A stretch of DNA of 64,000 nucleotides from Paenibacillus catalpae (lineage in GTDB: Bacteria; Bacillota; Bacilli; Paenibacillales; Paenibacillaceae), in the NCBI RefSeq assembly GCF_900112695.1, contig NZ_FOMT01000001.1, forward strand, positions 310,001 to 374,000. The letters run 5' to 3'. The translations under genes were made by a program, and so were the position numbers. Position 1 is the first letter of the stretch, and the number at the start of each line of letters is the position of its first letter. The notes below the pieces were generated by a model that was given only the letters and a program-made list of their open reading frames with translations, was not told the DNA's origin and searched no databases. Below are positions 50,989 to 59,421 of the stretch, one piece after another.

Positions 50989-51014
50989 GTTAATAAAACA
51001 ACTTTTTAGTTGAC
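50989..51014. repeat. Putative ArsR operator, copy 1
   Basis: 26 bases from GTTAATAAAACAACTTTTTA to AGTTGAC, matching copy 2 at 22 of 26 positions. Inverted ends GTTAA..GTTGAC suggest dimer binding. Lies next to the ArsR-type gene's start. Confidence 0.6.
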
Positions 51015-51061
51015 GGTAATCGGATCAGACGATAAAATAAGCAGCAGAAACAGATGTTTTT

Positions 51062-51087
51062 GTTAATATAACAACTTATTGGTTAAC
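51062..51087. repeat. Putative ArsR operator, copy 2
   Basis: GTTAATATAACAACTTATTG to GGTTAAC, 73 bases from copy 1 (about seven helical turns). Ends GTTAA/TTAAC are inverted. It lies immediately before the ribosome site TGGAGGCG of the GH2 gene. Confidence 0.6.
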
Positions 51088-51104
51088 TAATGGAGGCGTG
51101 ACAG

Positions 51105-52868
51105 ATGACAAACAACTTGCCTAGAGCAGATTACCCGAGACCTCAATTCAACCGTGACGCATGGGAATGCCTGAACGGAGAATGGGAATTTGAATTTGAT
51201 GATGCCCGTGTTGGCAGCGCGGAGGGCTGGCATACAGGCGGCAAGAGCTTTTCGAAAAGAATTCTGGTGCCGTTCAGCTTCGAAAGCGAGTTAAGCGGCA
51301 TTGGCGATCCGGCTTTTCATGATGTGGTATGGTACCGAAGAAAGCTTGAGATTCCGAATGCTTTCCAAGGAAAGAGAGTTGTCCTGCATTTCGGCGCTGT
51401 CGATTATGAAGCCTCTGTATGGCTGAACGGTCAGCTTGTCGCTTCCCATGAAGGCGGTCATACGCCTTTCCAGGCTGACGTTACAGAAGCCTTGCGTGCA
51501 GACGGCGACAACGTGCTTGTTGTCAAAGCTGTCGATTACGGCACGGACGTCTTCCTGCCGCGCGGCAAACAGTTCTGGGAAGAGAAGTCCCGTGCGATCT
51601 GGTATACGCGCACGACGGGAATCTGGCAATCCGTCTGGATGGAAGCCGTATCGCCGATTTATCTCCGCAAGGTGAAATATGTGCCAAATATCGATATAAA
51701 CGAGATTCAGATCCGCTCATTTGTATCCGGATTGGAGCAAGGTGCGAAAAACGTCAGCCTGTCGGTGAAAATTTCTTTTGCTGGCGAGGTTGTGACGGAG
51801 GATACTTATCAGGTTCGCGCGGGCGAGGAAAGCCGTAAAATCAAGCTCAGCGGATTAAATGACCACGACATGGACCGCTTCTGGCGTCCGGAACGTCCTA
51901 ATCTGTATGATGTGGAATACGTGCTGTCGGTAGATGGCGCTGAGGTTGACCGCGTAACCAGTTACTTCGGCATGCGCAAAATCTCGCTGGAGAACGGCAA
52001 GTTTAATCTGAACAACCGTCCGTACTTCATGAAGCTTGTACTCGACCAAGGCTACTTCCCTGACGGTAATCTGACGCCTCCTTCGGATGAAGCGATTAAG
52101 CAGGATGTCGTGCTGATGAAGGAGATGGGCTTTAACGGTGCGCGCAAGCATCAGAAGGTAGAAGACCCGCGCTTCCTGTACTGGTGCGACCGGCTTGGCC
52201 TTATCGTATGGGGCGAGATGGCCAATGCTTATGACTACTCCGAGGAGTATTCGCGCCGCATTACGAAGGAATGGCAGGAAGCGATTGATCGCGACTACAA
52301 CCATCCATGTATTGCCGTATGGGTACCGCTGAACGAAAGCTGGGGCGTTCCGAACATTCAGATCGATGTTCGTCAGCAGCAGCATGCGCTTGCGATGTAC
52401 CATCTGACGAAGTCGCTGGATACAACCCGTCTTGTCATCTCGAATGACGGCTGGGAAATGGTCGCAACGGATCTGTACAACATCCATGATTATGAGTGGA
52501 GACGCGAGGTGCTTGAGGAGCGTTATGGTAGCGTTGATAAAGCCGTTTCCGCAATGCCGGCTAACCGCCGCCTTAGCGTAGCAGGCTACAAGTACGACGG
52601 ACAGCCGATCCTTATTACGGAGTTTGGCGGTATTGCCTACAAGAAAAGCGACTGGGAGGGCTGGGGCTACTCCGGCGCGGAAAACGACGAGGACTTCCTC
52701 GAGCGTCTGCGCAACGTGATTCAGCCGCTTATCTTCTCCGGCGTAGTTCAAGGCTACTGCTATACGCAGCTGACCGACGTCGAACAGGAAATTAATGGCC
52801 TCCTCACGTACGATCGCAAGCCGAAAGTGCCGCTTGAACTGATCAAAGCAATCAACGACGGCAAATAA
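51105..52868 (+). CDS. GH2 family glycoside hydrolase
   Basis: 587 residues from ATG 51105 (TGGAGGCGTG upstream). Order: N-terminal jelly-roll sugar-binding domain (about 1-180: RPQFNRDAWECLNGEWEFEF, WYRRKLEIP), Ig-like domain (about 185-290), TIM barrel (about 290-587). Acid/base E411 in WVPLNESWG and nucleophile E506 in ITEFGG. No signal peptide, so cytoplasmic. Short for a beta-galactosidase; the size and barrel resemble smaller GH2 members, including beta-glucuronidase-like and beta-arabinosidase-type proteins; substrate not resolved. Divergent from the ArsR-type regulator and probably controlled by it through the repeats at 50989 and 51062. Confidence 0.88.
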   Translation: MTNNLPRADYPRPQFNRDAWECLNGEWEFEFDDARVGSAEGWHTGGKSFSKRILVPFSFESELSGIGDPAFHDVVWYRRKLEIPNAFQGKRVVLHFGAVDYEASVWLNGQLVASHEGGHTPFQADVTEALRADGDNVLVVKAVDYGTDVFLPRGKQFWEEKSRAIWYTRTTGIWQSVWMEAVSPIYLRKVKYVPNIDINEIQIRSFVSGLEQGAKNVSLSVKISFAGEVVTEDTYQVRAGEESRKIKLSGLNDHDMDRFWRPERPNLYDVEYVLSVDGAEVDRVTSYFGMRKISLENGKFNLNNRPYFMKLVLDQGYFPDGNLTPPSDEAIKQDVVLMKEMGFNGARKHQKVEDPRFLYWCDRLGLIVWGEMANAYDYSEEYSRRITKEWQEAIDRDYNHPCIAVWVPLNESWGVPNIQIDVRQQQHALAMYHLTKSLDTTRLVISNDGWEMVATDLYNIHDYEWRREVLEERYGSVDKAVSAMPANRRLSVAGYKYDGQPILITEFGGIAYKKSDWEGWGYSGAENDEDFLERLRNVIQPLIFSGVVQGYCYTQLTDVEQEINGLLTYDRKPKVPLELIKAINDGK

Positions 52869-52883
52869 TCGAAGCCCATTGAC

Positions 52884-52932
52884 AAAGCCCGGACAGCATG
52901 AGAACGATCTCCCTGCTGCCTGGGCTTTTACA
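52884..52932 (+). terminator. Terminator after the GH2 gene
   Basis: AAAGCCCGG / CCTGGGCTTT outer stem with an inner CAGCA/TGCTG helix, then TTTACA. Confidence 0.75.
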
Positions 52933-52944
52933 TTTAGGCGGGCA

Positions 52945-53025
52945 GGACATTTTTCAAGCATCTATAAATATGTCCATTCGTTCTAAAAAAGGGACATGGG
53001 CGCGCTATTCCCCGCCAGCTAGAAT
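52945..53025 (+). promoter_or_regulatory. Activator-type promoter of the second transporter operon
   Basis: TAGAAT (53020-53025) is a reasonable -10, but no -35 is visible at 17 bases. GGACAT occurs at 52945-52950, its reverse complement ATGTCC at 52970-52975, and GGACAT again at 52992-52997, overlapping the missing -35. Such an arrangement would suit the YesN-type response regulator encoded at the end of the operon. Confidence 0.5.
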
Positions 53026-53070
53026 GAGTATCAGAAAGAACGACACACACATTCTAGGGGGAAGCGAAAG

Positions 53071-54384
53071 ATGAAAAAATCGATCAAGCTCTTAGGTACA
53101 TCTTTAATCGCACTTAGCCTTGTTGCAGCAGCAGGTTGTGGAAGCAACGGCAATAACGGCGGCAACGATACAGGCGGCAGCAGCCAGACAAATACGAATG
53201 AGGCTGCGGGAAACAGTGGAGACGCAAAAGCGGAGAAAGCCGACATCCTGTTCTGGACGCCATTCTCCGGCGCTGACGGCGAATTTATGAAGAAGATTGT
53301 AGAGAAATACAACTCTTCGCAGGACACGTACAAAGTGAAGCTCGTTATTCAGCCAAACGGCGAATACTACAAGCTGCTTGACGTAGCGCTGAGCGCAGGC
53401 AAAGACCGTCCGGACCTGGCAATCATGCACGTGGATCAAATCCCGACTTATGTGAATAAAGACCAGCTTCAACCAATGGACGATCTGGCATCGGCAGCAG
53501 CTATCAATAAAACCGACTATGTAGAAGCACCGGTGAACTACGAGACAATCGACGGCAAATGGTACGGCATTCCGCTCGATATTCACCCCCTCGTCATGTA
53601 CTACAACAAAGATTTGTTCGATAAAGCCGGCATTGCGGCTCCGCCAACTAACCGTGCTGAATTCGAGTCGGCGGCAGAGAAGCTGACGGACAAATCGAAG
53701 GGCACTTACGGCTATGTCGTGCCAACGCTCTGGCCGCAGCAATTTATCTTCCCGACGCTTGTGTGGCAAAATGGCGGCGATCTGTGGAACGGTACAGACG
53801 TAGCTTACAACTCTCCTGAAGCCGTTGAGATGGTGCAATGGATGCGCAGCCTTGTGGACAAAGGCGTCTCCCCGGGCAATGTTCAGCAGGACGGCGAGAA
53901 TACCCTGTTCCTGCAAGGCAAGAACGCGATCCAGTTTAACGGTCCTTGGATGAAAGGACAATTTGACGAAGCGGGAATTAATTACGGTGTAGCACCGGTT
54001 CCGCAAATCGGCAAAGCGAAACAAGCGGTATATGCAGGCTCCCATAACTTCGTATTGCCTAAGGGTGTAACGGATGCAAATGTAGTTAAAGGCATCGGCG
54101 ACTTCGTGAAATATGTATCGACCAACTCGATGGATTGGGCGGCTTCCGGCCAGGCACTGGCTTCCAAGCCAATGCTGGAAAGCGCGGAATTCAAGGCTCT
54201 TGATATGCAAAGCAATGTTGCGAAATCGTTCGGTTATGTCCAATTCGCGCCTAACGTACTGAACTGGGCAACGATCTCCGATCCGATCTGGGGCGAACTG
54301 AGCAACGCGCTGCTTGGCAAGAAGGACGCTCAAAAAGCGATGGACGATGCGGTAGCGAAGTCCAGACAAGCAATGAAAAAATAA
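53071..54384 (+). CDS. Sugar ABC transporter substrate-binding lipoprotein (family 1)
   Basis: 437 residues. Lipoprotein signal MKKSIKLLGTSLIALSLVAA with AAGC lipobox (Cys near residue 23), then a Gly/Asn-rich linker (NGNNGGNDTGGSSQTN). The mature part is the UgpB/MalE-type solute-binding fold: ILFWTPFSGADGEFMKKIVE, DLAIMHVDQIPTYVN, YGIPLDIHPLVMYYNKDLFD. Shorter than the 530-residue LplA type, so a different subfamily from that at 11759. AGGGGGAAGCG precedes the ATG. First gene of a long operon with two permeases, an exported GH43, a second binding protein and a two-component system. Substrate probably an arabino- or xylo-oligosaccharide, from the GH43. Confidence 0.9.
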   Translation: MKKSIKLLGTSLIALSLVAAAGCGSNGNNGGNDTGGSSQTNTNEAAGNSGDAKAEKADILFWTPFSGADGEFMKKIVEKYNSSQDTYKVKLVIQPNGEYYKLLDVALSAGKDRPDLAIMHVDQIPTYVNKDQLQPMDDLASAAAINKTDYVEAPVNYETIDGKWYGIPLDIHPLVMYYNKDLFDKAGIAAPPTNRAEFESAAEKLTDKSKGTYGYVVPTLWPQQFIFPTLVWQNGGDLWNGTDVAYNSPEAVEMVQWMRSLVDKGVSPGNVQQDGENTLFLQGKNAIQFNGPWMKGQFDEAGINYGVAPVPQIGKAKQAVYAGSHNFVLPKGVTDANVVKGIGDFVKYVSTNSMDWAASGQALASKPMLESAEFKALDMQSNVAKSFGYVQFAPNVLNWATISDPIWGELSNALLGKKDAQKAMDDAVAKSRQAMKK

Positions 54385-54472
54385 TCCGTTAAGTTGTAAA
54401 GAAGGAGGAGGCGCATGAGCTGGCCTCTTCCTTCTCTATTTTCACCTTTAACCAGAAATGGAGGAGCTGCGA

Positions 54473-55366
54473 TTGGTTAAGAGCACTTTGCAATCCCGCT
54501 TAACGTCAACCTTGTTCGTACTGCCGTATTTGCTCAGCTTTTGCGCTTTTCTGCTGATTCCGATTTTGTACGGCGTCTATATTTCATTCCATGATTTCGA
54601 GCTTTTGTCGGATTCGCATACATTTGTTGGCTTTGATAATTACATCAAAATCTTCACGCCAGGCACTTATTTGTTTGATCAATTTACGACGGGTTTATGG
54701 AACACGCTTCAGTTCGTGCTGTATTCGGTTCCGCTTCTGGTTGTCCTTGGACTTGCGCTTGCGATGCTGCTGAATCAGCTGCCGAAGCGGATTCGCGGAC
54801 TGTTCCGTACTTTTTATTTCATGCCGTATGCGATTTCCGGCTCGGTTATGGCTGTTATCTGGCTCATGATGTTTGACACAAATGCCGGCTTTCTTAACGG
54901 ATTGCTGGCTAAGCTGCATATCGATCCGGTAGCCTGGCTGACGGATTTGCCATGGGTGTGGGTATCTCTCGTTCTCACGACGCTGTGGTGGACAATTGGC
55001 TTTAACATGATTATTTTCACGAATGCACTGAACGAAGTGCCCGAGGATTATTATGAGGCGGCTTCGATTGACGGGGCGAATGCATGGAGAAAGTTTGTCA
55101 GCATTACGCTGCCGTCGATTCGTCCGGTTATGCTGTTTATCATTATTACTTCAACGATTGCATCGTTTAACGTCTATGCGCAGCCGTTCCTGCTCACGCG
55201 TGGCGGGCCTGGCGACAGTACCAAGGTGCTGCTCATGAACGTGCTGGACGAAGCATTCAAAGGCAAACAGGTTGGTTCGGCTTCGGCAATGGCGATTATG
55301 ATGGCCGTTATTATCATTATTATCTCGGCTGTTCAATACAAGATCGCTTACGGAAGAAAGGAGTAG
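54473..55366 (+). CDS. CUT1 sugar ABC transporter permease (MalF/UgpA type)
   Basis: 297 residues. TTG 54473 is chosen because the ATG at 54458 lies within the ribosome site GGAGGAGC itself. About six membrane segments; coupling motif EAASIDGANAWRKFVSITLP (about residues 201-220). The family signature LFVLPYLLSFCAFLLIPILY is near the N-terminus. It follows the binding-protein gene by 88 bases with no terminator, and the next permease begins five bases after its stop, so all three are co-transcribed. No ATPase gene is nearby. Confidence 0.9.
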   Translation: MVKSTLQSRLTSTLFVLPYLLSFCAFLLIPILYGVYISFHDFELLSDSHTFVGFDNYIKIFTPGTYLFDQFTTGLWNTLQFVLYSVPLLVVLGLALAMLLNQLPKRIRGLFRTFYFMPYAISGSVMAVIWLMMFDTNAGFLNGLLAKLHIDPVAWLTDLPWVWVSLVLTTLWWTIGFNMIIFTNALNEVPEDYYEAASIDGANAWRKFVSITLPSIRPVMLFIIITSTIASFNVYAQPFLLTRGGPGDSTKVLLMNVLDEAFKGKQVGSASAMAIMMAVIIIIISAVQYKIAYGRKE

Positions 55367-55371
55367 GAAGC

Positions 55372-56196
55372 ATGAAAAAAACTTTGCTCATTTTTGTTGC
55401 TGTCATCCTTGCGGTTATTTTCCTGCTTCCTCTGATCTGGATGTTGTCCACTTCCTTCAAGAATGACTTCGAAGCACTCGCCGGACAGTTGAGTTTAATT
55501 CCGAAGAAGCCTACGTTCGAGAACTATTTGGACGGGTTAAAAGGCAATCTGATGAATGTTCCGATTACGCGCTGGATTGCGAACTCTTTATTCGTTGGCG
55601 CTGCGGGTACGGCAATCGTCCTGTTATTTTCCTCCATGGCGGCATTTGCGCTTGCCCGTTTGCAGGATTTGCCGCTTAGGAAGCTGATGTTCCCGATGTT
55701 TATCGGGTCGATGATGATTCCGGGCGTATTAACCTTCCTGCCGATGTATATGGAATTTAACACGCTTGGCTGGATTAATACGTATGCGGCCCTCATTTTC
55801 CCTTATTCGTCGGGCGCGTTTGGCGTATTTCTTCTGTTTCAGTTTTTCACCGCGTTTCCGAAGGAAATTGAAGAAGCAGCCCGGATTGACGGCGCGAACA
55901 AGTGGCAGATTTATTCGCGGATTTTGCTGCCGGCTTCGGTATCCATTATGGTGACGCTTGCGATCTTTACGTTTATGAGCATTTACAATGATTTTGTATG
56001 GCCGCTGTATTCAACAACATCGCCGGAGATGCGCACCATTACAGCCGGCATAGCCATGATGGCGCAAGGCAGCTACACGCAGGCATACGGCAAGCTGATG
56101 TCGATGACGGTTATCGCGACGCTGCCGGTATTCATCATCTTTATCATTGGCCAGCGTTCGTTCGTCAAAGCGATTACGCAAGCCGGCGTAAAATAG
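55372..56196 (+). CDS. CUT1 sugar ABC transporter permease (MalG/UgpE type)
   Basis: 274 residues from ATG 55372 (AAAGGAGTAGG upstream, overlapping the end of the previous gene). Six or so membrane segments; coupling loop EEAARIDGANKWQIYSRILL (about residues 166-185); C-terminus GQRSFVKAITQAGVK, usual for MalG-type subunits. Pairs with the preceding permease. In the 80-base gap before the GH43 gene, CACATATG (about 56231-56238) pairs with CGTATGTG (about 56252-56259) to form a hairpin just before the ribosome site AGGAGG. Confidence 0.92.
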   Translation: MKKTLLIFVAVILAVIFLLPLIWMLSTSFKNDFEALAGQLSLIPKKPTFENYLDGLKGNLMNVPITRWIANSLFVGAAGTAIVLLFSSMAAFALARLQDLPLRKLMFPMFIGSMMIPGVLTFLPMYMEFNTLGWINTYAALIFPYSSGAFGVFLLFQFFTAFPKEIEEAARIDGANKWQIYSRILLPASVSIMVTLAIFTFMSIYNDFVWPLYSTTSPEMRTITAGIAMMAQGSYTQAYGKLMSMTVIATLPVFIIFIIGQRSFVKAITQAGVK

Positions 56197-56276
56197 GTCG
56201 TGCAGCAATAGCTTACGAAGTACGAATCGCCACATATGATTGTTGATAAGCCGTATGTGTAGGAGGTAATCCGAAA

Positions 56277-58019
56277 TTGAACCCAAAACGATGGTCTGTC
56301 CTGACAGCAGCTGTGCTGCTGGTCGCGGCAGCCGCTATAGGAGTGTGGGCAATGAAAGATAACGCGAATGAAGAAAGCGGAATTGCAGCCGATTACAACG
56401 GACATGGCGGTACCTTTAAAAATACACTTGCAGAGATCGATACTCCCGACCCGGCTGTTGTGTATAAAGACGGCTACTACTATATGACCTTTACGCATAA
56501 TGGCGCGGATGTCATGGTCATGAAATCACGCACGATCGACTTCAAGCAGGCCGAGCGAAAGGTTGTCTGGTATCCGGACATAGGCACAAATTACTCGGCA
56601 GAGCTGTGGGCACCGGAAATCCAGTTCCTGCAGGGGAAATGGTATATCTATTTTGCAGCAGACGACGGCCTGAATGAAAATCACCGGATGTTTGTACTGG
56701 AAGCTGACACGGATGATCCGATGGGCAGCTATACGTTCAAAGGCCAAGTGACCGACGACAGCAACAAATGGGCGATTGACGGTCTCGTTATGGAGCTCGG
56801 CAGCAAGCTTTATTTTGTCTGGTCCGGCTGGGAAGGCGACATCAATGTGCAGCAAAATACGTATATCGCGCCAATGAGCGATCCGCTTACGATTAGCGGT
56901 CCGCGTGTTCTGCTGTCCGAACCGGATCTCGAATGGGAGAAAGCCGGAGGCCCTCCTTATATTAATGAAGGACATTCGATTCTTCATCATAATGGGCAGG
57001 TTCATATCGTGTACTCAGGCGCTGGCAGCTGGTCGCCGTTTTATGCGCTTGGCATGCTGTCGCTGAAGGAAGGCTCTGATCCGCTGACAGCCTCGAACTG
57101 GACGAAATCACAAGAGCCGATTCTGAAGATGGATGAAGAGGCGGGCGTCTACGGTCCCGGTCATAATTCCTTCGTTTCCTCGCCCGACGGCACGGAGCAG
57201 TGGATCGTCTACCACGCAACAACCGCGCCGACGGATGGCTGGGGCAACCGTAAAGCGCGTGCCCAGAAGCTGGAGTGGGATGAAGCAGGCAACTTGCAGA
57301 TCGGTAAGCCGTTAAGTCTGGATACGGCAATTGAGGTTCCTTCCGGGACAGGCGTCTTCAAGGCGGCAACGACTTCAGCGGATGTAAGCTTTGATCTTAT
57401 ACCTTCCACTATTCATACGAATGCTCCGGTCCTGATTCATTATCGGAATGATACGGGCAAAACGCTTCAAGCGAGCGTAAGTGTCAACGGTGAACAAGCT
57501 GCCGCTATCGAGCTGCCGCAGGCGGCAGGCACGGGCTATGCTTATGCCGATATCGCTCTTGGAGCCGGAATGAATGAAGTTCATATTGCTATTGATGGCG
57601 GTCAAGGAATGATTGAAGCCATGGAGCTCCCAAGATATGAAGCGGAATATGCAGCGGTAGGAGCGTTAGGTGAAGCAGAGGAGAATTTGTTTGCTTCAGG
57701 CGGCGGCAAAGTTGTCATTACGGCGGGCGAAGGCGAAGCTGTACGTTTTGCGAATGTTCGGGTGCCGGTAAGCGGGAGCTATGAAGTCCGGTTAAGCGTA
57801 GCGAATTCCTCCGGCAGCGATGCGGAGCTTCAAATCCGCGCGGAAGGCGGCAAAGGGAAAGCAGAAAGGGTTATTTTCCCATCAGGAAAACGCAACAATT
57901 ACCAGACACAATCGGTCACATTGCAATTGAAGGCAGGCCGGAACGCCCTTATACTGGAGAATGCGACTGCAGAAGTGCATGTCGATTATATGGACATCTC
58001 GAGAAGTTCCGCACAATAG
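56277..58019 (+). CDS. Exported or membrane-anchored GH43 glycosidase within the transporter operon
   Basis: 580 residues; TTG start at 56277 after TAGGAGGTAAT. N-terminal hydrophobic segment RWSVLTAAVLLVAAAAIGVW may be a signal or an uncleaved anchor (no lipobox Cys). GH43 propeller about 35-330: base Asp in EIDTPDPAVVYKDGYYYM, WAPEIQFLQGKWYIYF, middle Asp in WAIDGLVMELGSKLYF and acid Glu in INEGHSIL. C-terminal beta modules about 345-580 resemble carbohydrate-binding domains (YEAEYAAVGALGEAEENLFA). By family an exo-arabinanase or alpha-L-arabinofuranosidase. Its place between permeases and the second binding protein suggests it produces the sugar that the operon imports or senses. Confidence 0.87.
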   Translation: MNPKRWSVLTAAVLLVAAAAIGVWAMKDNANEESGIAADYNGHGGTFKNTLAEIDTPDPAVVYKDGYYYMTFTHNGADVMVMKSRTIDFKQAERKVVWYPDIGTNYSAELWAPEIQFLQGKWYIYFAADDGLNENHRMFVLEADTDDPMGSYTFKGQVTDDSNKWAIDGLVMELGSKLYFVWSGWEGDINVQQNTYIAPMSDPLTISGPRVLLSEPDLEWEKAGGPPYINEGHSILHHNGQVHIVYSGAGSWSPFYALGMLSLKEGSDPLTASNWTKSQEPILKMDEEAGVYGPGHNSFVSSPDGTEQWIVYHATTAPTDGWGNRKARAQKLEWDEAGNLQIGKPLSLDTAIEVPSGTGVFKAATTSADVSFDLIPSTIHTNAPVLIHYRNDTGKTLQASVSVNGEQAAAIELPQAAGTGYAYADIALGAGMNEVHIAIDGGQGMIEAMELPRYEAEYAAVGALGEAEENLFASGGGKVVITAGEGEAVRFANVRVPVSGSYEVRLSVANSSGSDAELQIRAEGGKGKAERVIFPSGKRNNYQTQSVTLQLKAGRNALILENATAEVHVDYMDISRSSAQ

Positions 58020-58034
58020 GACAACTTTCGAAGT

Positions 58035-58096
58035 AAGAATTGTGAAGCCATTCTTCTGAGCTCAAGTTTCAAAGCAGGAATTGCTCAATTCTTTTT
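58035..58096 (+). other. Hairpins abutting the ribosome site of the second binding-protein gene
   Basis: AAGAAT / ATTCTT (about 58035-58055) and GAATT / AATTC with a 4-base loop (58078-58091), the latter followed by TTTTT and directly by AGGAGGCGCT. CTTTCGAAGTAAGAATTG nearby resembles the repeat unit at 11666-11683. The arrangement mirrors that upstream of 11759. Confidence 0.55.
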
Positions 58097-58110
58097 AGGA
58101 GGCGCTGGTC

Positions 58111-59409
58111 ATGAGAAGCTTGTCCTTTCGATCTTTTGTGATACTAACAGGTATAGCGGCAAGCCTTACCTTGACTGGCTGCAGTCAACAGCATATAGAA
58201 GCAGCGGTTACCGCTGACCCTAAAGGATCCACCATCCAGCTTAATTATTGGACCCCCTTCAGCGGGGGAGATAATTTATTTATGACCGAGATGGTGGATC
58301 AGTTTAATCAAGAGCATGAAGATATTCAAGTCATCCAGATGAACTCAAGGCTGGACGATTATTACTCGAGGCTCAGAACCGCGATCCTATCCGGCAATGC
58401 GCCGGATGTCGCCATTATTCATGCGAGCTCTCTGCCCCAGTTTGTACAGAACGGTTACATTGAAGATTTATCCGGGCCTGCGAAGGAAGCGGGGCTGGAT
58501 TGGAACGTATATAACAAAGCAGGTATGAAAGCAGTGTCTTTCCAGGGCAAACCTTATGCGGTACCGATGGATACCCATATGCTGGTCATGTATTACAATA
58601 AGACGTTTCTGGAGCAGGCTGGTGTTTTGGATGAGAACGGCAAACCGGTGCTGGAGGCCGGAGAAGCTGGCTTTACTCATTTTCTGAAGCAGATCAAACA
58701 AGCCGTGCCAAGTGATGTCGCCCCGCTCGCACAGCCTAGCACGCGTATCGATTCGGTCTGGCTGTGGTGGAGCTTGTATAACCAGATTCAAGGCGGAGGA
58801 AAGTTCTATCGTGAAGATGGCACACAAACGGTGCTTAATAATCCGGCAGCCCTGAAGGCTCTAAATTACGTGGATAGTCTGTATAAAAATAAGCTTATAC
58901 CTCCCAATATACCGGACGCCTTCAAGCTCTTTAATGAGGGAAAAGCCGCGGTTCTTATTACCGGCGTCTGGGCAACCGGCGCACTGGAGAAAAATGAACA
59001 GCTGAGCTTTGGCGTTGTTCCGCTGCCGACGATTTATGATAAGCCCGCAGCATGGGCGGACTCTCACACGCTGGCTATTCCGTCGCAGCATGACATGCCG
59101 CAGGAGAAACGGGAAGCTGCGATGATCTTTATGAAATGGCTGGCCGAGCATGGTGCCAAATGGGCGGAAGCCGGCCATATTCCGAGCATTAGCGCGGTTA
59201 TGGACACGGAAGCCTTCCAATCGCTTGATTACCGCAGCGACTATGCGGCAGCCGCGAATTCGGTTGCCTTCTGGCCAAAGCATACCAAGCAGCATAGCTT
59301 TATCGAAGATATTATTCGTCAGTTCGAGAAGATGATATACGACCAGCAGTCGCCGGAGCAGGCGCTTCAAGCAACCGAGAAGCAGATTAATCAAGAGCTG
59401 TCGAAGTAG
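58111..59409 (+). CDS. Second sugar-binding lipoprotein in the operon
   Basis: 432 residues. Lipoprotein signal FVILTGIAASLTLTGC (Cys near residue 24), then a solute-binding fold related to the first one: YWTPFSGGDNLFMTEMVDQF, DVAIIHASSLPQFVQNGYIE, VPMDTHMLVMYYNKTFLEQA. The mature region is clearly homologous to that at 53071 (WTPFSG, PMD.H.LVMYYNK). There is no second permease pair; the next gene is a sensor kinase 12 bases on. It may deliver a different sugar to the same permeases, or present sugar to the kinase. ATG 58111 follows TAGGAGGCGCTGGTC. Confidence 0.88.
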   Translation: MRSLSFRSFVILTGIAASLTLTGCSQQHIEAAVTADPKGSTIQLNYWTPFSGGDNLFMTEMVDQFNQEHEDIQVIQMNSRLDDYYSRLRTAILSGNAPDVAIIHASSLPQFVQNGYIEDLSGPAKEAGLDWNVYNKAGMKAVSFQGKPYAVPMDTHMLVMYYNKTFLEQAGVLDENGKPVLEAGEAGFTHFLKQIKQAVPSDVAPLAQPSTRIDSVWLWWSLYNQIQGGGKFYREDGTQTVLNNPAALKALNYVDSLYKNKLIPPNIPDAFKLFNEGKAAVLITGVWATGALEKNEQLSFGVVPLPTIYDKPAAWADSHTLAIPSQHDMPQEKREAAMIFMKWLAEHGAKWAEAGHIPSISAVMDTEAFQSLDYRSDYAAAANSVAFWPKHTKQHSFIEDIIRQFEKMIYDQQSPEQALQATEKQINQELSK

Positions 59410-59421
59410 GCGGGGTGAGCA

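Noticed and set aside
53104-54369. Antisense frame of 421 codons opposite the binding-protein gene
   Set aside because: Low-complexity, Arg/His/Cys-rich translation with no motif; the plus strand carries a clear lipoprotein.
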